A stretch of DNA of 64,000 bases, from positions 51,537-115,536 of the forward strand of contig NZ_JARXHY010000018.1 of NCBI RefSeq assembly GCF_031127815.1, given 5' to 3'. The notes beneath the pieces are model-generated. The model made no database searches. It was given only the letters and a program-made list of their open reading frames with translations, and had not been told where the DNA came from. Made by a program: the position numbers and the translations under genes. The stretch comes from Pelagicoccus sp. SDUM812003. Lineage in GTDB: Bacteria; Verrucomicrobiota; Verrucomicrobiia; Opitutales; Opitutaceae. Position 1 is the first letter of the stretch, and every line of letters begins with the position of its first letter. Positions 26,095-37,572 of the stretch are shown one piece after another.

Positions 26095-26682
26095 CTACTC
26101 GACTAGAGCGAACAGTCGATCCGAGTCCTCCCACATGCGAACGTCGTTCGCGTCAAGATGGACTTCGTTTTCAGTGGCCTTGAGCTCCGAAAGCGGGCCT
26201 TTCAGCGAAGCGATGTAGAGCGAGCAAAGCACCCCGCTGGAGCGATTCCTCACCCTGAGGTGCACGCCCTGCTGCCCTTCCAGCCAGCAGTAGCGAGCGC
26301 CCACCACCTCGTAAGCGGAGAGCAAGCCCTGCTTCACGTGCGGCGTGACGGAAAACGCCAAATCCTTCAGCCCGTTCTGCACCGCGTCGAAGCTGCTGGC
26401 CTCGATGTCGAAGGGGCGATCCCCATTGTGACGCATGGCGATTTCGCCAGCCACCTTCTGAGCGAACTCCGAAACGTCGTAGCGCTTGGCGAGTTCGAAA
26501 GACATCAGCATTACGAAAGCAGCCGCCACCGCCACTGGAAGCCATGGCCTCCACCAGGCGTCGCGGTCATGCTCTTTTTTTTTCTCCCTACCGCTGGCAA
26601 GGATTCGCTCCACCGACTTTCTCGAAAGCTCTTGCGCCAGAAAGCAGTCGCGGAATTTCTGATCTAAGTCTTGCTCGTTCAT
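26095..26682 (-). CDS. Single-pass membrane protein, probable anti-sigma factor
   Basis: 195 residues: about 50 cytoplasmic residues, one membrane helix (WLPVAVAAAFVMLMSFELA, near 48-66), and a periplasmic domain that ends with many acidic residues. A cysteine pair lies in the periplasmic part. The topology and its place 22 bases downstream of an ECF sigma gene fit an anti-sigma factor. It lacks the HxxxCxxC zinc motif of ZAS anti-sigmas, and the periplasmic domain is not one I recognise. Confidence 0.7.
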   Translation of the reverse strand: MNEQDLDQKFRDCFLAQELSRKSVERILASGREKKKEHDRDAWWRPWLPVAVAAAFVMLMSFELAKRYDVSEFAQKVAGEIAMRHNGDRPFDIEASSFDAVQNGLKDLAFSVTPHVKQGLLSAYEVVGARYCWLEGQQGVHLRVRNRSSGVLCSLYIASLKGPLSELKATENEVHLDANDVRMWEDSDRLFALVE

Positions 26683-26704
26683 TATCCAATGTACCCTGCC
26701 CTAA

Positions 26705-27286
26705 CTACGAATGGCTGGAGTCCTTGAATTCCCCTCCGAACGCTTTCGCAAGTTTCTGACGAGCTCGGTGGATGTGACTAAGAATGGTGCCGCGAGGAGA
26801 ACCGGTCTGATCTGAGATCTCGGTCGCAGTATATCCTTCGACCACGTTGAGATACAGCGCTTCGCGTTCCTCAGGACGCAATTTCTTCATCACGATCTCC
26901 ATGTCCATGGAAACGCCGTTGGCTTCGGATTTGCCCGGCTCCGGAGACTTCTCCAAAGGCTCGAACTGCACGATCTTGTTGCGGCGCTTGATGTCGTAGA
27001 AAAGGTTTCGAATGGTGCGAAACAAAACCGGGGTCCCCTCCACGCGCCCGTAGGCTCGCTGCAGTTTCAGCCACGCTTGCTGAACGAGGTCCTCCGCGTC
27101 TTGGTGGTGACGGGCGATCGAAAGCGCATAACGATAACCGGCTTGTATAAGCTCGGTTTCGTCCACAACCGCTCGAGCTGGATTGGCGTTGCTCATGGTG
27201 TTCTCGGATTCGACGGAAACTGTGGCTGCATTTGCGCTCATACTCAATTCGGATTGTTTGCTTGGTGTCACTGGAGGCGAGGACAT
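26705..27286 (-). CDS. ECF-family RNA polymerase sigma factor
   Basis: 193 residues from the ATG at 27286; ATGs at 27310, 27241 and 27196 are also in frame, and the first ~40 residues are low-complexity. Region 2 reads QDAEDLVQQAWLKLQRA and FRTIRNLFYDIKRR. Region 4 reads LRPEEREALYLNVVEGYTA followed by GTILSHIHRARQKL. It precedes a membrane-anchored, probable anti-sigma gene, making a standard sigma/anti-sigma pair. Confidence 0.88.
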   Translation of the reverse strand: MSSPPVTPSKQSELSMSANAATVSVESENTMSNANPARAVVDETELIQAGYRYALSIARHHQDAEDLVQQAWLKLQRAYGRVEGTPVLFRTIRNLFYDIKRRNKIVQFEPLEKSPEPGKSEANGVSMDMEIVMKKLRPEEREALYLNVVEGYTATEISDQTGSPRGTILSHIHRARQKLAKAFGGEFKDSSHS

Positions 27287-27443
27287 TATCGTGGATCGGC
27301 GATGAACCACTACCCGCTATACGCAGGTCGGGCACAACTGATTGCTCGTATTAGCTAGGAATATGCGAACATCCTCTCGTAAATCAATCATTTCCGGAAA
27401 TTCGGCGCCTAAATCTGGTTTTGAACTAGGGTTGAACCATTTT

Positions 27444-29773
<2,330 letters not shown>

Positions 29774-29777
<4 letters not shown>

Positions 29778-30349
29778 CGCTTGCCTCCGATCCGAACCTG
29801 GTCCGCCAAGCGCAGAAAGCTGGATTTGAAGTCGAGTCCCACCGCTCGAACGTTGTCGAGGTCCACATCGAAGCTGCCCTGGCTGCGTTTGGTCTTCAGC
29901 CGGATCATGCCCCCGCGATCGAGAAACGCGTCATCGTAGCCTACCAGCACGACCGGCTGGCTCCGCAGCTGGTCCATTAGCTCCTGAGGAACGCGGCGAC
30001 TCTCCTCGGCGAAAAAAACCAGCTTGAGCTGGCGCGTGTCCACGCTGGGATCCGACAGGTCCACCACCCGACAACGGGCTCCCGCGCTCTCGCCCAAGCC
30101 ACGGCAAAGGTCGCTGAACGCCTCTCGATACCTTCGACCGGCGCTGGAATTTCCATAGACGCCAATCACCAGCTCCCCCTCATCGGCCACCATCTCCTCC
30201 GGCCACTGGGCGTAGCGGAGAAACTTGTAGGACAGGATTGCGTAGAGGCTCTCCTGCGACACATCGTCGCTCGCTCCAGCCGCTTTCGCTCCACAGAAGC
30301 ACCAGGCAAGCAAGCAGACAAGCAGGTGAACGAAGCAGATCCTCTTCAT
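29774..30349 (-). CDS. YfiR family periplasmic protein (DUF4154)
   Basis: 191 residues with a signal peptide ending near AKAAG (residue 24). LYAILSYKFLRYAQWP is the family opening, VIGVYG and FFAEESRR follow, and the tail has RGGMIRLKTKRSQGSFDVDLDNVRAVGLDF in the usual position. In Pseudomonas, YfiR represses the diguanylate cyclase YfiN through its periplasmic part. Here the overlapping partner is a hybrid histidine kinase, so a similar inhibitory contact with a kinase is likely. The two YfiR disulphide cysteines are not clearly conserved. Confidence 0.88.
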
Positions 30350-30606
30350 GGTAGCAAAGCGCGTCTTCGGGACCTGCGAGTCATTTGAAGGGGTAGTAAT
30401 ACAATTGGGACGTAGGTAGCTTTAGCTCAGTGAACAAATCGATCTAGTCCGCCCAACCAAAGCAGAAACACGGATAACGCAACCCGCTACGATTGTAAAT
30501 ACAGGCCTCCAAGCCTCGCAGTCCCAATCGGCCCGTTTAGGCAACTCCTGCGCGACCCTCGGCGAAAACGAAATCCAGCCCTTCCGCCCTTTTGTCGAGC
30601 TAACGG

Positions 30607-31227
30607 CTAGACCAGCCGTAGGGCCCGCATCTTCTCTGCCTGCACGATGCTGCGCAACGAGGCGTAATCCTCGTCCTTGCTTCGCGTGGAGATCACGTAG
30701 TCGAACTCCGGCCAAAGCGTCACTTCCTTCCGGGCCGTGCGGATGCGACGCTCGATCTCCGCCTCGTCATCCTGTCCTCGCTCGCGCAGGCGCCGGCGCA
30801 CCACCTCGAGGTCGGTCGGCAGGATGAAAACCGTCACCAACCGCTGGCAGATAGCAGGGTCCGCGTTGGCCGCTTCCCGGATGTTGGCCACGCCCTGCAC
30901 GTCGACGTTCATCACGAGGTCGATATGGGCGTCGAGCTTGTCCTGGATGACTTTCTTGAGCACGCCATAGCGGTTGGTGTGAACCTTGGCCCATTCCAGA
31001 AACTCGCCGTTGGCGATGGCCTGATCGAAGCGCTCGTCGGAAAGAAAAAAATAGTCCACCCCGTCCCGCTCTCCCTCGCGCGGAGAACGCGTGGTGCACG
31101 TGACCACGCGCTCGGTGTTTTCCGTTTCAGCGACCAGACGCTCGCAAAGCGTGGTTTTTCCGCTGCCGGCCGGACCTGCCAGCACCAGCAGCAGCGAGAC
31201 GTGTTCCTTGGGGGACTTCATATCCAT
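30607..31227 (-). CDS. gmk: Guanylate kinase
   Basis: 206 residues. The P-loop is GPAGSGKTT; CTTRSPREGERDGVDYFF is the GMP-binding segment; VHTNRYGVLK, NVDVQG and VFILPTD follow in the usual order. It makes GDP from GMP and ATP. It is last in a minus-strand run with miaB and a membrane protein. A second start two codons later is possible. Confidence 0.95.
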   Translation of the reverse strand: MDMKSPKEHVSLLLVLAGPAGSGKTTLCERLVAETENTERVVTCTTRSPREGERDGVDYFFLSDERFDQAIANGEFLEWAKVHTNRYGVLKKVIQDKLDAHIDLVMNVDVQGVANIREAANADPAICQRLVTVFILPTDLEVVRRRLRERGQDDEAEIERRIRTARKEVTLWPEFDYVISTRSKDEDYASLRSIVQAEKMRALRLV

Positions 31228-31263
31228 GTACAGAGGCTTGAGGTCTCTTGACGATGTCGCGAC

Positions 31264-31821
31264 CTAGAGCGCGAAGGCCACACCGCTCAACAAGGCGCCG
31301 TAGATGGCCAGCGCGGTGGCCAGCTTCTTGGCGCGCGATTCCCGATTGAACAGCCAAGCGAGGAAATCGCGCAGGCGAAATGGGGCGTAGGCGAGATAGA
31401 GCGCGAACACGATGCCCAGATAGGTCGGGGCCACCAGAAGCAGCCTCATGGGCTTGTCGTACTGCATCCAAGCGCTGTCCAGCAAGCTGTTGGCCAAGAA
31501 CAGATAGAGGATGCTCGCCGCCCGCACCGAAAGAAAGTCCGGGGCGTACTTGAAGGTGGCCAGACCCAACAGGCCGAAGCCGATCAGAATGTACTGCTTG
31601 AAATTTCCGTAGTCCGCCGCCCCGAGGTGAAGGACCTTCCACGCGGTCCAGGTCATGGCTACGATCATCAGCACCACGCCGGCCTGGGAAGACCGGGGAA
31701 AGGTACGCGCCACCGCGGAAACCGGACCATACTTAAAGAGCAAAGCCCCTCCCATGAGGAGAAGGGCCAATCCGAAAAAGAGGGTCGCTTGAAAAAGGGT
31801 CAGTTCCACGATTGCCAACAA
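31264..31821 (-). CDS. Conserved membrane protein of unknown function
   Basis: 185 residues with five or six hydrophobic segments, including LFFGLALLLMGGALLF at the start, GVVLMIVAMTWTAW and YILIGFGLLGLATF in the middle, and a final helix LAIYGALLSGVAFAL. No known domain is evident. It starts seven bases after the miaB stop and is followed by gmk, so it belongs to that housekeeping operon. Confidence 0.78.
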   Translation of the reverse strand: MLAIVELTLFQATLFFGLALLLMGGALLFKYGPVSAVARTFPRSSQAGVVLMIVAMTWTAWKVLHLGAADYGNFKQYILIGFGLLGLATFKYAPDFLSVRAASILYLFLANSLLDSAWMQYDKPMRLLLVAPTYLGIVFALYLAYAPFRLRDFLAWLFNRESRAKKLATALAIYGALLSGVAFAL

Positions 31822-31828
31822 GAAAGGC

Positions 31829-33190
31829 TCAGCGCTCTACCCCCGCAAGCTCAATGTCGCCGTAGAGCGAACTCACCGTGGCCCGATCAACCTTCAGGTC
31901 AACCAGTTGCCCGATCAAGCGCTCGTCGGCGTCGAAGATGGCGGTGCGGAAGCCGCGGGTCTTGCCGGTGAACTTGTCGCCCTTCTTGGCCGGGCCTTCC
32001 ACCAAGACCTGCTGCGTGGTGCCGAGCAGGGACTCGTTTCGCTTCAGCGAGCTCTTGTGCAGGATATCGAGCAGCACCTGATTGCGGCGCTCCTTTTCCT
32101 CGGTCGGGATCTGGTCGGGCATCACCTCGGCCGGAGTGCCGGTGCGGATGCTGTACTTGAAAACGTAGGCCATGTCGTAGCCGATTTCCTCGAAAAACTT
32201 GGCCGACTCGTCGAAGTCCTCCTCCGTCTCGCCCGGAAAGCCCACGATGATATCGGTGGAAAAATACATGTGCGGCACCACCTTGCGCAGCGATTCCACG
32301 ATCTCCAAATAGCGCTCCTTGGTGTAAGGACGGTTCATGGCCCGCAGCGTCTTGTTGCAGCCGGCCTGCAGCGGCAGGTGCACGTATTCGCAGAGCTTCG
32401 GCAGGTCGCGGTAGGCCTCGACGAGGTCCTGCTTGAAGCCGCGCGGATGGGGCGAGGTGAAGCGGATGCGCTCGATGCCGCGGATGTCGTTTATCTTCTC
32501 CAGCAGCTGCACGAAGGGGCTTTTGCCACCCACCACCGGAAAATCGCGACGCCCGTAGCTGGTCACGATCTGGCCGAGCAAAGTCACTTCCTTGACCCCG
32601 CTTTCCGCCAAACCGGTCACCTCGTCCACGATCTCCTCGATGGGACGAGCTCGCTCGCGGCCGCGGGTTTTGGGCACGATGCAGAAGGCGCAGTTCATGT
32701 TGCAGCCCTGCATGATGGAAACGTAAGCGCTGACCTGCCCCTGCTTGCCGATGTGGTCGCGGATGGTGTTTTGCGAACCGGCTTCCTCCGCCAGATCCAC
32801 GATGGAGCTGGGACGCGGGCCCTGCCCGTTCATGCTCTGGATCAGGTTGTCCAAATGATCCGGCACACGGTGAAACTTCTGGGTGCCCACCACCAAGTCG
32901 AGGTCCGGCAAGCGATCGATCAGCTCGCTACCGCGGTTTTGGGCCATGCAGCCCATCACTCCGAGCAGGAAGTTGGGATTCTCCACTTTGCGCTTTTTCA
33001 GGTAGCCGGCCTTGCCGATGGCCTTCTGCTCCGCCTGGTCGCGCACGCTGCAGGTATTGAGCAGCACGACGTCCGCATCGTGTTCGTTATCAACGATGCT
33101 GTAGCCACGATCGCGCAACGACGACGCGACTTGCTCGCTGTCACGCTCGTTCATCTGACAGCCATAGGTCTTGATGTATACGCGGTTCAT
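31829..33190 (-). CDS. miaB: tRNA-2-methylthio-N6-dimethylallyladenosine synthase MiaB
   Basis: 453 residues. The UPF0004 domain carries cluster ligands Cys11 (YGCQMN), Cys47 (LNTCSVR) and Cys81 (MGCMAQ). The radical-SAM CxxxCxxC is Cys163, Cys167 and Cys170 (GCNMNCAFC). A C-terminal TRAM domain follows (about 385-450). MiaB adds the 2-methylthio group to i6A37 of tRNAs reading UNN codons. Sequence order and length match MiaB rather than RimO or MtaB. Confidence 0.95.
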   Translation of the reverse strand: MNRVYIKTYGCQMNERDSEQVASSLRDRGYSIVDNEHDADVVLLNTCSVRDQAEQKAIGKAGYLKKRKVENPNFLLGVMGCMAQNRGSELIDRLPDLDLVVGTQKFHRVPDHLDNLIQSMNGQGPRPSSIVDLAEEAGSQNTIRDHIGKQGQVSAYVSIMQGCNMNCAFCIVPKTRGRERARPIEEIVDEVTGLAESGVKEVTLLGQIVTSYGRRDFPVVGGKSPFVQLLEKINDIRGIERIRFTSPHPRGFKQDLVEAYRDLPKLCEYVHLPLQAGCNKTLRAMNRPYTKERYLEIVESLRKVVPHMYFSTDIIVGFPGETEEDFDESAKFFEEIGYDMAYVFKYSIRTGTPAEVMPDQIPTEEKERRNQVLLDILHKSSLKRNESLLGTTQQVLVEGPAKKGDKFTGKTRGFRTAIFDADERLIGQLVDLKVDRATVSSLYGDIELAGVER

Positions 33191-33329
33191 GGTGAAAAGA
33201 ACCCAAACGCCATAGAGCTGCCTCGCTTTAGGTCAACTCATTCCTAAAGAGCGGTATTAGCCAGTCTTCGCGCTTTAGGTCGAGGCGCCGACCCGACAAG
33301 CCCTCACTTCCTCCATCCCGGCCAACCAC

Positions 33330-33485
33330 CTACTCCGCCGCCGTTTCGCTGGCCGTTTCCGCGGAGCTGGCTGGCTTGCCGCGATTCGCGTTGATCTGCT
33401 TCTGCACCACCACCGCGATCAGACTGATTAGAAACACGAACCCAATGATCGCCGTCACTACCCACTTGCCGTTCTTCTTGCTCAT
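33330..33485 (-). CDS. Small single-pass membrane protein, 51 residues
   Basis: Starts MSKKNGKWVV, has one membrane helix (about residues 9-25), then a basic loop and an Ala/Glu/Ser-rich tail ending SETAAE. The topology is probably N-in with an outside tail. It sits alone between miaB and a TPR-like gene on the same strand. The codon bias agrees with coding use. Function is unknown. Confidence 0.65.
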   Translation of the reverse strand: MSKKNGKWVVTAIIGFVFLISLIAVVVQKQINANRGKPASSAETASETAAE

Positions 33486-33548
33486 CGAAGGATCTAGACA
33501 GCAACGCGTTCGCGGCGAGACAACTGTAAAACGCCGCCGGAGAGACTC

Positions 33549-34685
33549 TTATTTTCCAGCGAGGGACTTTTTCACCTCGGCTGCGCGTCGCTGGGCCGCC
33601 TCATGGACGCCTGGGTAAGTCGAGTCGATGCTCGCCCAAAGCTCCAGCGCCTCCTTCGCTTCGCCCCGGCCGAGCAAGGCCTCCGCCCGAGCATGCGTCG
33701 CCCAAGCGAGCCGGGGAGCAAGAAACTCGAAGCCCGCGGCGACCTCCTCGATGGTCTCGATCGCAGCGAGCGTATTGTCATACTCGCCCAAAGCGAGGGA
33801 ACTCCAAACCCTGGTTTCCAGCGTCCTCAGACGAATCGCCGGAAAATCGGAAATCCGCCCATCGGCCACCACCTCGCCCGCGAGATCCCAGGCCCGCTGG
33901 GCATTTCCCAGCCCTCGCTCCAATTCCGCCCACATGGATCGAAACTTCAGGTTACCAGGATAGCGCCGAGCCAGCTCCGCAAACTCGTCGCGGGCCGCCT
34001 CGCGGTCGCCCACCAACTCGATCTGGATTCCGCCCAGGTAGTACCCGGCGTCCACTCGACAGAACAAGCCCTCCTGCTTCAAGTCCTGCATAAACCGAAT
34101 TCCGGTATCCCAATCTCCCTTGAAACGCATCAAAAACGCCAGCGGCTTCAGGTATCCAGGAGTCTTGGACAGATAGCAGTTCGCCATGCCTAGCGGCAGC
34201 TTGGCATCCGCATAGCGTGGCGATTTCTCCAACAGCTGACGCATAGTCTTGAGACTGCCTCGGCTCTTCCAGAAGGCCGCCCACCAGCGATGATGATCGA
34301 CGTAGTAGATAACCTGAGACAGCTCGATCATGGCCACTACGAACTGGGCGTCGCTGTCCTCGGGATGCTCCTTGCTAAAGTCGACCGCCTGCTTCAAGGC
34401 TCGACTGGAAACGCTCTCGAAGCGCTCCTTTGATTCCGTGTCCCATTCCAGGTAGTTCTGCTTCCAATACAAGCGCCCGACTTCCAGCAACCCAGGAACG
34501 GGAGATTCGGGATACTTCGCCTTGAGACCTTCAATCGCTTCCTCCACCGCAGGATCCAGATTGTATCCGAGATCAATCACCTGCTCGATCTCGGCTCGTC
34601 TCACGCCGAGAAAGGCGTCGGCGCGAAGCGAGCAATCGAGGCAGAAAATCGCTAGAAGGGCAGCGGTGGTGAATCGAGCGAGCAT
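33549..34685 (-). CDS. Exported TPR-like repeat protein
   Basis: 378 residues. The signal peptide ends near SLRADA (residue 24). The rest is all alpha-helical with tetratricopeptide-like units (for example LEVGRLYWKQNYLEW, DEFAELARRYPGNLKFRSM, LGRGEAKEALELWASI). Such proteins scaffold complexes in the periplasm. No catalytic motif is seen. It is transcribed away from the aldolase gene and toward the small membrane protein. Confidence 0.75.
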   Translation of the reverse strand: MLARFTTAALLAIFCLDCSLRADAFLGVRRAEIEQVIDLGYNLDPAVEEAIEGLKAKYPESPVPGLLEVGRLYWKQNYLEWDTESKERFESVSSRALKQAVDFSKEHPEDSDAQFVVAMIELSQVIYYVDHHRWWAAFWKSRGSLKTMRQLLEKSPRYADAKLPLGMANCYLSKTPGYLKPLAFLMRFKGDWDTGIRFMQDLKQEGLFCRVDAGYYLGGIQIELVGDREAARDEFAELARRYPGNLKFRSMWAELERGLGNAQRAWDLAGEVVADGRISDFPAIRLRTLETRVWSSLALGEYDNTLAAIETIEEVAAGFEFLAPRLAWATHARAEALLGRGEAKEALELWASIDSTYPGVHEAAQRRAAEVKKSLAGK

Positions 34686-34752
34686 AGATGGAGGGGAGGC
34701 AAGCGGATCGTCGTTTCTTAGTCCAGCAAAGCCCTCGGATGTTCACTTTCTC

Positions 34753-35226
34753 TCACGACAATCGTCCCCGGATCCTAGCTAGCCAGTACCGCCCCGCGAA
34801 GACCAGCATGCCTATCGGTCCCGCCAGCCAAACCAATACCAGCTCGCCCCGCACCTCCCAGTTTCTGGCCCTGCCAAAGCGCGCGATCCAAATCCCCACG
34901 AACAAGTCGACCGCAAGGCGATGCATCCATAAAGCGATGAACAAGATAGGATGAGCCCAGTACCGGCGCACGCTCTTCATCTCCACCCCGTCCAAAACGG
35001 GCAGTCCGGTCAGATCGTCCGCCAAATAGAGCAGATAGAGATAGAAAACGCCCAGCAGCGGCGGCCCCACCCAGAGCTGACACAGCCAGCGCGCCGCCCG
35101 ACTCTTCGGCCAGAACAGCATCAGCAGCCAAAACGGGGTCGTGGCCAGCGTCGCCACCCAAAACAGGTAGTTCAGCTCGCGACTCCCGAAAAACTCCACC
35201 AGCCAGACCTTCATTTTCGCGACCAC
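34753..35226 (-). CDS. ABA4-like (DUF4281) membrane protein
   Basis: 157 residues with four membrane segments. LFWVATLATTPFWLLMLFWP, LWMHRLAVDLFVGIWIAR and LAGPIGMLVFAGRY match the ABA DEFICIENT 4-like family, known from plants, cyanobacteria and some heterotrophic bacteria. In plants the protein is needed for neoxanthin formation. No carotenoid gene is present here, so the bacterial role is open. It is divergent from the aldolase gene at 35325, 98 bases apart. Confidence 0.75.
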   Translation of the reverse strand: MVAKMKVWLVEFFGSRELNYLFWVATLATTPFWLLMLFWPKSRAARWLCQLWVGPPLLGVFYLYLLYLADDLTGLPVLDGVEMKSVRRYWAHPILFIALWMHRLAVDLFVGIWIARFGRARNWEVRGELVLVWLAGPIGMLVFAGRYWLARIRGRLS

Positions 35227-35324
35227 CGTAGAGCCATCCTCCGAGCAAGCAAGCCGAGGCCACGGAAACCCAAACGGCGAATCCGTTTGTGCTCCGCGGC
35301 AATTTCCGTAACTAAGCCCAACCT

Positions 35325-36611
35325 ATGAATTTCGATTTCATGCACCCCCGCGATCAGCTGCTCAGCATCATGAATCGCATCTACCAGTTCGGCATGACCA
35401 CCACTTCGGGCGGCAACATTTCCCTGCGCGAGTCCGACGGCACCATTTGGATCACCCCAGCTGGGGTCGACAAGGGCTCGCTCACCTGGGACGACATCGT
35501 TCGCGTGCTGCCGGACGGCACCGTCGACGGCCGCCACCGCCCCTCCTCCGAATTCCCCTTTCACAAGGCGATCTACGAAGCCCGCCCCGATCTCAAGGCT
35601 ATCGTGCACGCCCACCCGCCTGCCCTCGTCTCCTACAGCATCGTTCGCAAGCTGCCTCCCACCCGCATCGTGCCGCAGGCCTACGAGGTGTGCCAAAACA
35701 TCGACTTCGCTCCCTACGCCCTTCCGGGCAGCGCCCAGCTCGGGCAAAACATCGCCGAAACTTTCGCTCGCGGCAACGAATGCGTGCTGCTGGAAAACCA
35801 CGGCGTGGTCTGCGGCGGCAAGGACATGCTGGACGCCTTCTGGCGCTTCGAGACCCTGGAGTTCTCCGCCCAACTGGCGATAAAAGCAGGCCGGCTGGGC
35901 GAGGTAAAAGAACTCACCCAGGAACAGGTCGATCTCCGCCACCAGAGAAAGCACCTGCTGCCAGAGTTCGATCCAGGAGAACGTAGCAGCGCCGAAAAAG
36001 CCGGCCGCCGCAACCTCTGCGAAATCATGCACCGGGCCTACGACCATCAGCTGGTCTCCAGCCTCGAAGGCGTGGTCTCCACCCGGCTGGACGAGGAGAG
36101 CTTCCTCATCAGCCCGACGCTTATCGATCGCCAGCTGCTCGACCCCTCCGAAGTCGTATTGATAAAAAACGGACAGCGCGAGCGGGGCAAAGTCCCGTCT
36201 CGAGCGGTTAAGCTCCACGAAAAGGTCTACCGCGAACACCCGTGGATCAACGCCATCATCACCGCCCAGCCGCCCTCCAGCGCCGCCTTCTGCCTCACCG
36301 ACACTCCCTTCGCCACCCGCACCATCCCGGAGAGCTACATCCTACTGCGAGACATCCCTCGCCTGCCGTTCGGCGCACAGTACACCAACGAGTCAGCGGT
36401 CTCCTCAGCCATCGATGCCAAGACGCCCGTACTGCTCATCGAGAACGAAGCGGTTCTCGTAGTTGGAAAATCGCTACTGGAGGCCTACGATCGCCTCGAA
36501 GTCGCCGAATTCAGCGCTGGCTCTCTCATCGATGCCTATTCTCTAGGGGGACTTGTGGAAATGGACGATCAGGCCATCGACGAACTCAAAGAGAAGTTTC
36601 TCGGAGAGTAA
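35325..36611 (+). CDS. Tandem class II aldolase/adducin family protein
   Basis: 428 residues holding two class II aldolase domains. The first (1-205) is intact: TTSGGNIS, catalytic Glu76, and zinc ligands His95, His97 and His159, as in L-fuculose-1-phosphate or L-rhamnulose-1-phosphate aldolases. The second (about 225-428) keeps the fold pattern but has lost all ligands: ITAQPP replaces HAHPP and IENEAV replaces LENHGV. The second half is probably structural or regulatory. It is 15 bases before cmoA and may be co-transcribed with it. Substrate unknown. Confidence 0.85.
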   Translation: MNFDFMHPRDQLLSIMNRIYQFGMTTTSGGNISLRESDGTIWITPAGVDKGSLTWDDIVRVLPDGTVDGRHRPSSEFPFHKAIYEARPDLKAIVHAHPPALVSYSIVRKLPPTRIVPQAYEVCQNIDFAPYALPGSAQLGQNIAETFARGNECVLLENHGVVCGGKDMLDAFWRFETLEFSAQLAIKAGRLGEVKELTQEQVDLRHQRKHLLPEFDPGERSSAEKAGRRNLCEIMHRAYDHQLVSSLEGVVSTRLDEESFLISPTLIDRQLLDPSEVVLIKNGQRERGKVPSRAVKLHEKVYREHPWINAIITAQPPSSAAFCLTDTPFATRTIPESYILLRDIPRLPFGAQYTNESAVSSAIDAKTPVLLIENEAVLVVGKSLLEAYDRLEVAEFSAGSLIDAYSLGGLVEMDDQAIDELKEKFLGE

Positions 36612-36626
36612 TTCCATCTAAATACG

Positions 36627-37352
36627 ATGTCGCAGGATAAAGTCTACGCCACGCCCAAAGAGCAGATCAAGGCCTTCGCCTTCGACAGCAAGGTCGCGAG
36701 CGTATTCGACGACATGATACGTCGCTCCGTCCCTGGCTACGGCATGACCTTATCCCTGCTGGGCATAATCGCCCAGCACTACGCCCAGCCCGGCACTCGC
36801 GTCTACGATCTCGGCTGCTCGCTTGGCGCCGGCATGGTAGCCATGGGCAGCAATCTGCAGACGTCCGAGCTCGAGTTCGTCGGCATCGACAACTCGGAGG
36901 CCATGCTGCAGCGCTGCCGCAGCCATCTGGTCGACCTGCAGACCCGCTATCCCGTGACCCTGCATTGCCAGGACATCCAAGCCACACCCATCGAAAACGC
37001 CTCCATCGTCGTCCTCAATTTCACTCTCCAATTCATCCCCATCGAACAACGACTTGAGCTGCTCACCCGCATCCACGACGGCCTCGCTCCCGGCGGCGTG
37101 CTGGTGCTTTCGGAAAAGATCCAATTCGAAGACCCGCGTATCCAGGAAGACCTGACAACCTTGCACCACGACTTCAAGCGGGCGAATGGCTACAGCGACC
37201 TGGAAATCTCGCAAAAGCGCAGCGCCTTGGAAAACGTGCTTGTCCCCGAAACCATTCCTGCCCACGAGCAACGCCTCGACCAAGCCGGCTTCGCCCGCAA
37301 CGAGATCTGGCTGCAGTGCTTCAACTTCGCTTCCTTCCTCGCGTTTAAGTAA
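36627..37352 (+). CDS. cmoA: Carboxy-S-adenosyl-L-methionine synthase CmoA
   Basis: 241 residues. It follows E. coli CmoA along its whole length: DDMIRRSVPGYG, VYDLGCSLGAG (SAM site), IDNSEAM, VVLNFTLQF, LHHDFKRANGYSDLEISQKR and ENVL. CmoA makes carboxy-SAM from SAM and prephenate, which CmoB uses to make 5-oxyacetyl-uridine at the wobble position of tRNAs. The partner cmoB is about 5.7 kb downstream on the same strand, separated by a minus-strand operon. The pathway is best known in Gammaproteobacteria. Confidence 0.95.
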   Translation: MSQDKVYATPKEQIKAFAFDSKVASVFDDMIRRSVPGYGMTLSLLGIIAQHYAQPGTRVYDLGCSLGAGMVAMGSNLQTSELEFVGIDNSEAMLQRCRSHLVDLQTRYPVTLHCQDIQATPIENASIVVLNFTLQFIPIEQRLELLTRIHDGLAPGGVLVLSEKIQFEDPRIQEDLTTLHHDFKRANGYSDLEISQKRSALENVLVPETIPAHEQRLDQAGFARNEIWLQCFNFASFLAFK

Positions 37353-37358
37353 CTTCCT

Positions 37359-37426
37359 CCCACGAATAACACGAATCGTCGCGAATCTCGAAAAAAGCAT
37401 TCGAGTCCATTCGTGTAATTCGTGGG
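37359..37426. repeat. Palindromic repeat with CACGAAT arms
   Basis: An 18-base left arm (37359-37376, CCCACGAATAACACGAAT) pairs with the right arm (37409-37426) with one mismatch. A smaller inverted repeat (CTCGAA/TTCGAG) lies within. It shares CGAATCGTCGCGAATCT and ATTCGTGGGCA with the copy at 37573-37639. It directly follows cmoA. Repeats of this kind are dispersed in many Verrucomicrobia genomes, as I recall. Confidence 0.75.
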
Positions 37427-37496
37427 CAGAAAAAAATGGCACATCGCCAAAAGCAGCGGAATAACGACCCAAGAGCAAATTACCTCGAAGGTGGAA

Positions 37497-37561
37497 CGGC
37501 TCGTCCCGAGACGTTCGAGAAACGTGAATCAAGAGAAAGCGGTCGTCTCGGGGACGAGCCG
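37497..37561. repeat. Long hairpin repeat with GGCTCGTCC arms
   Basis: The left arm at 37497-37512 and the right arm at 37545-37561 pair over 16 bases with one bulged C. The 32-base loop holds a small ACGTT/AACGT hairpin. It lies between the two CACGAAT-type repeats and may be a separate palindromic element placed between them. Confidence 0.7.
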
Positions 37562-37572
37562 ACCCACCCACT

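Noticed and set aside
31907..33247. 446-codon plus-strand frame opposite miaB
   Set aside because: Shadow of miaB, whose cluster cysteines are all in place on the minus strand.
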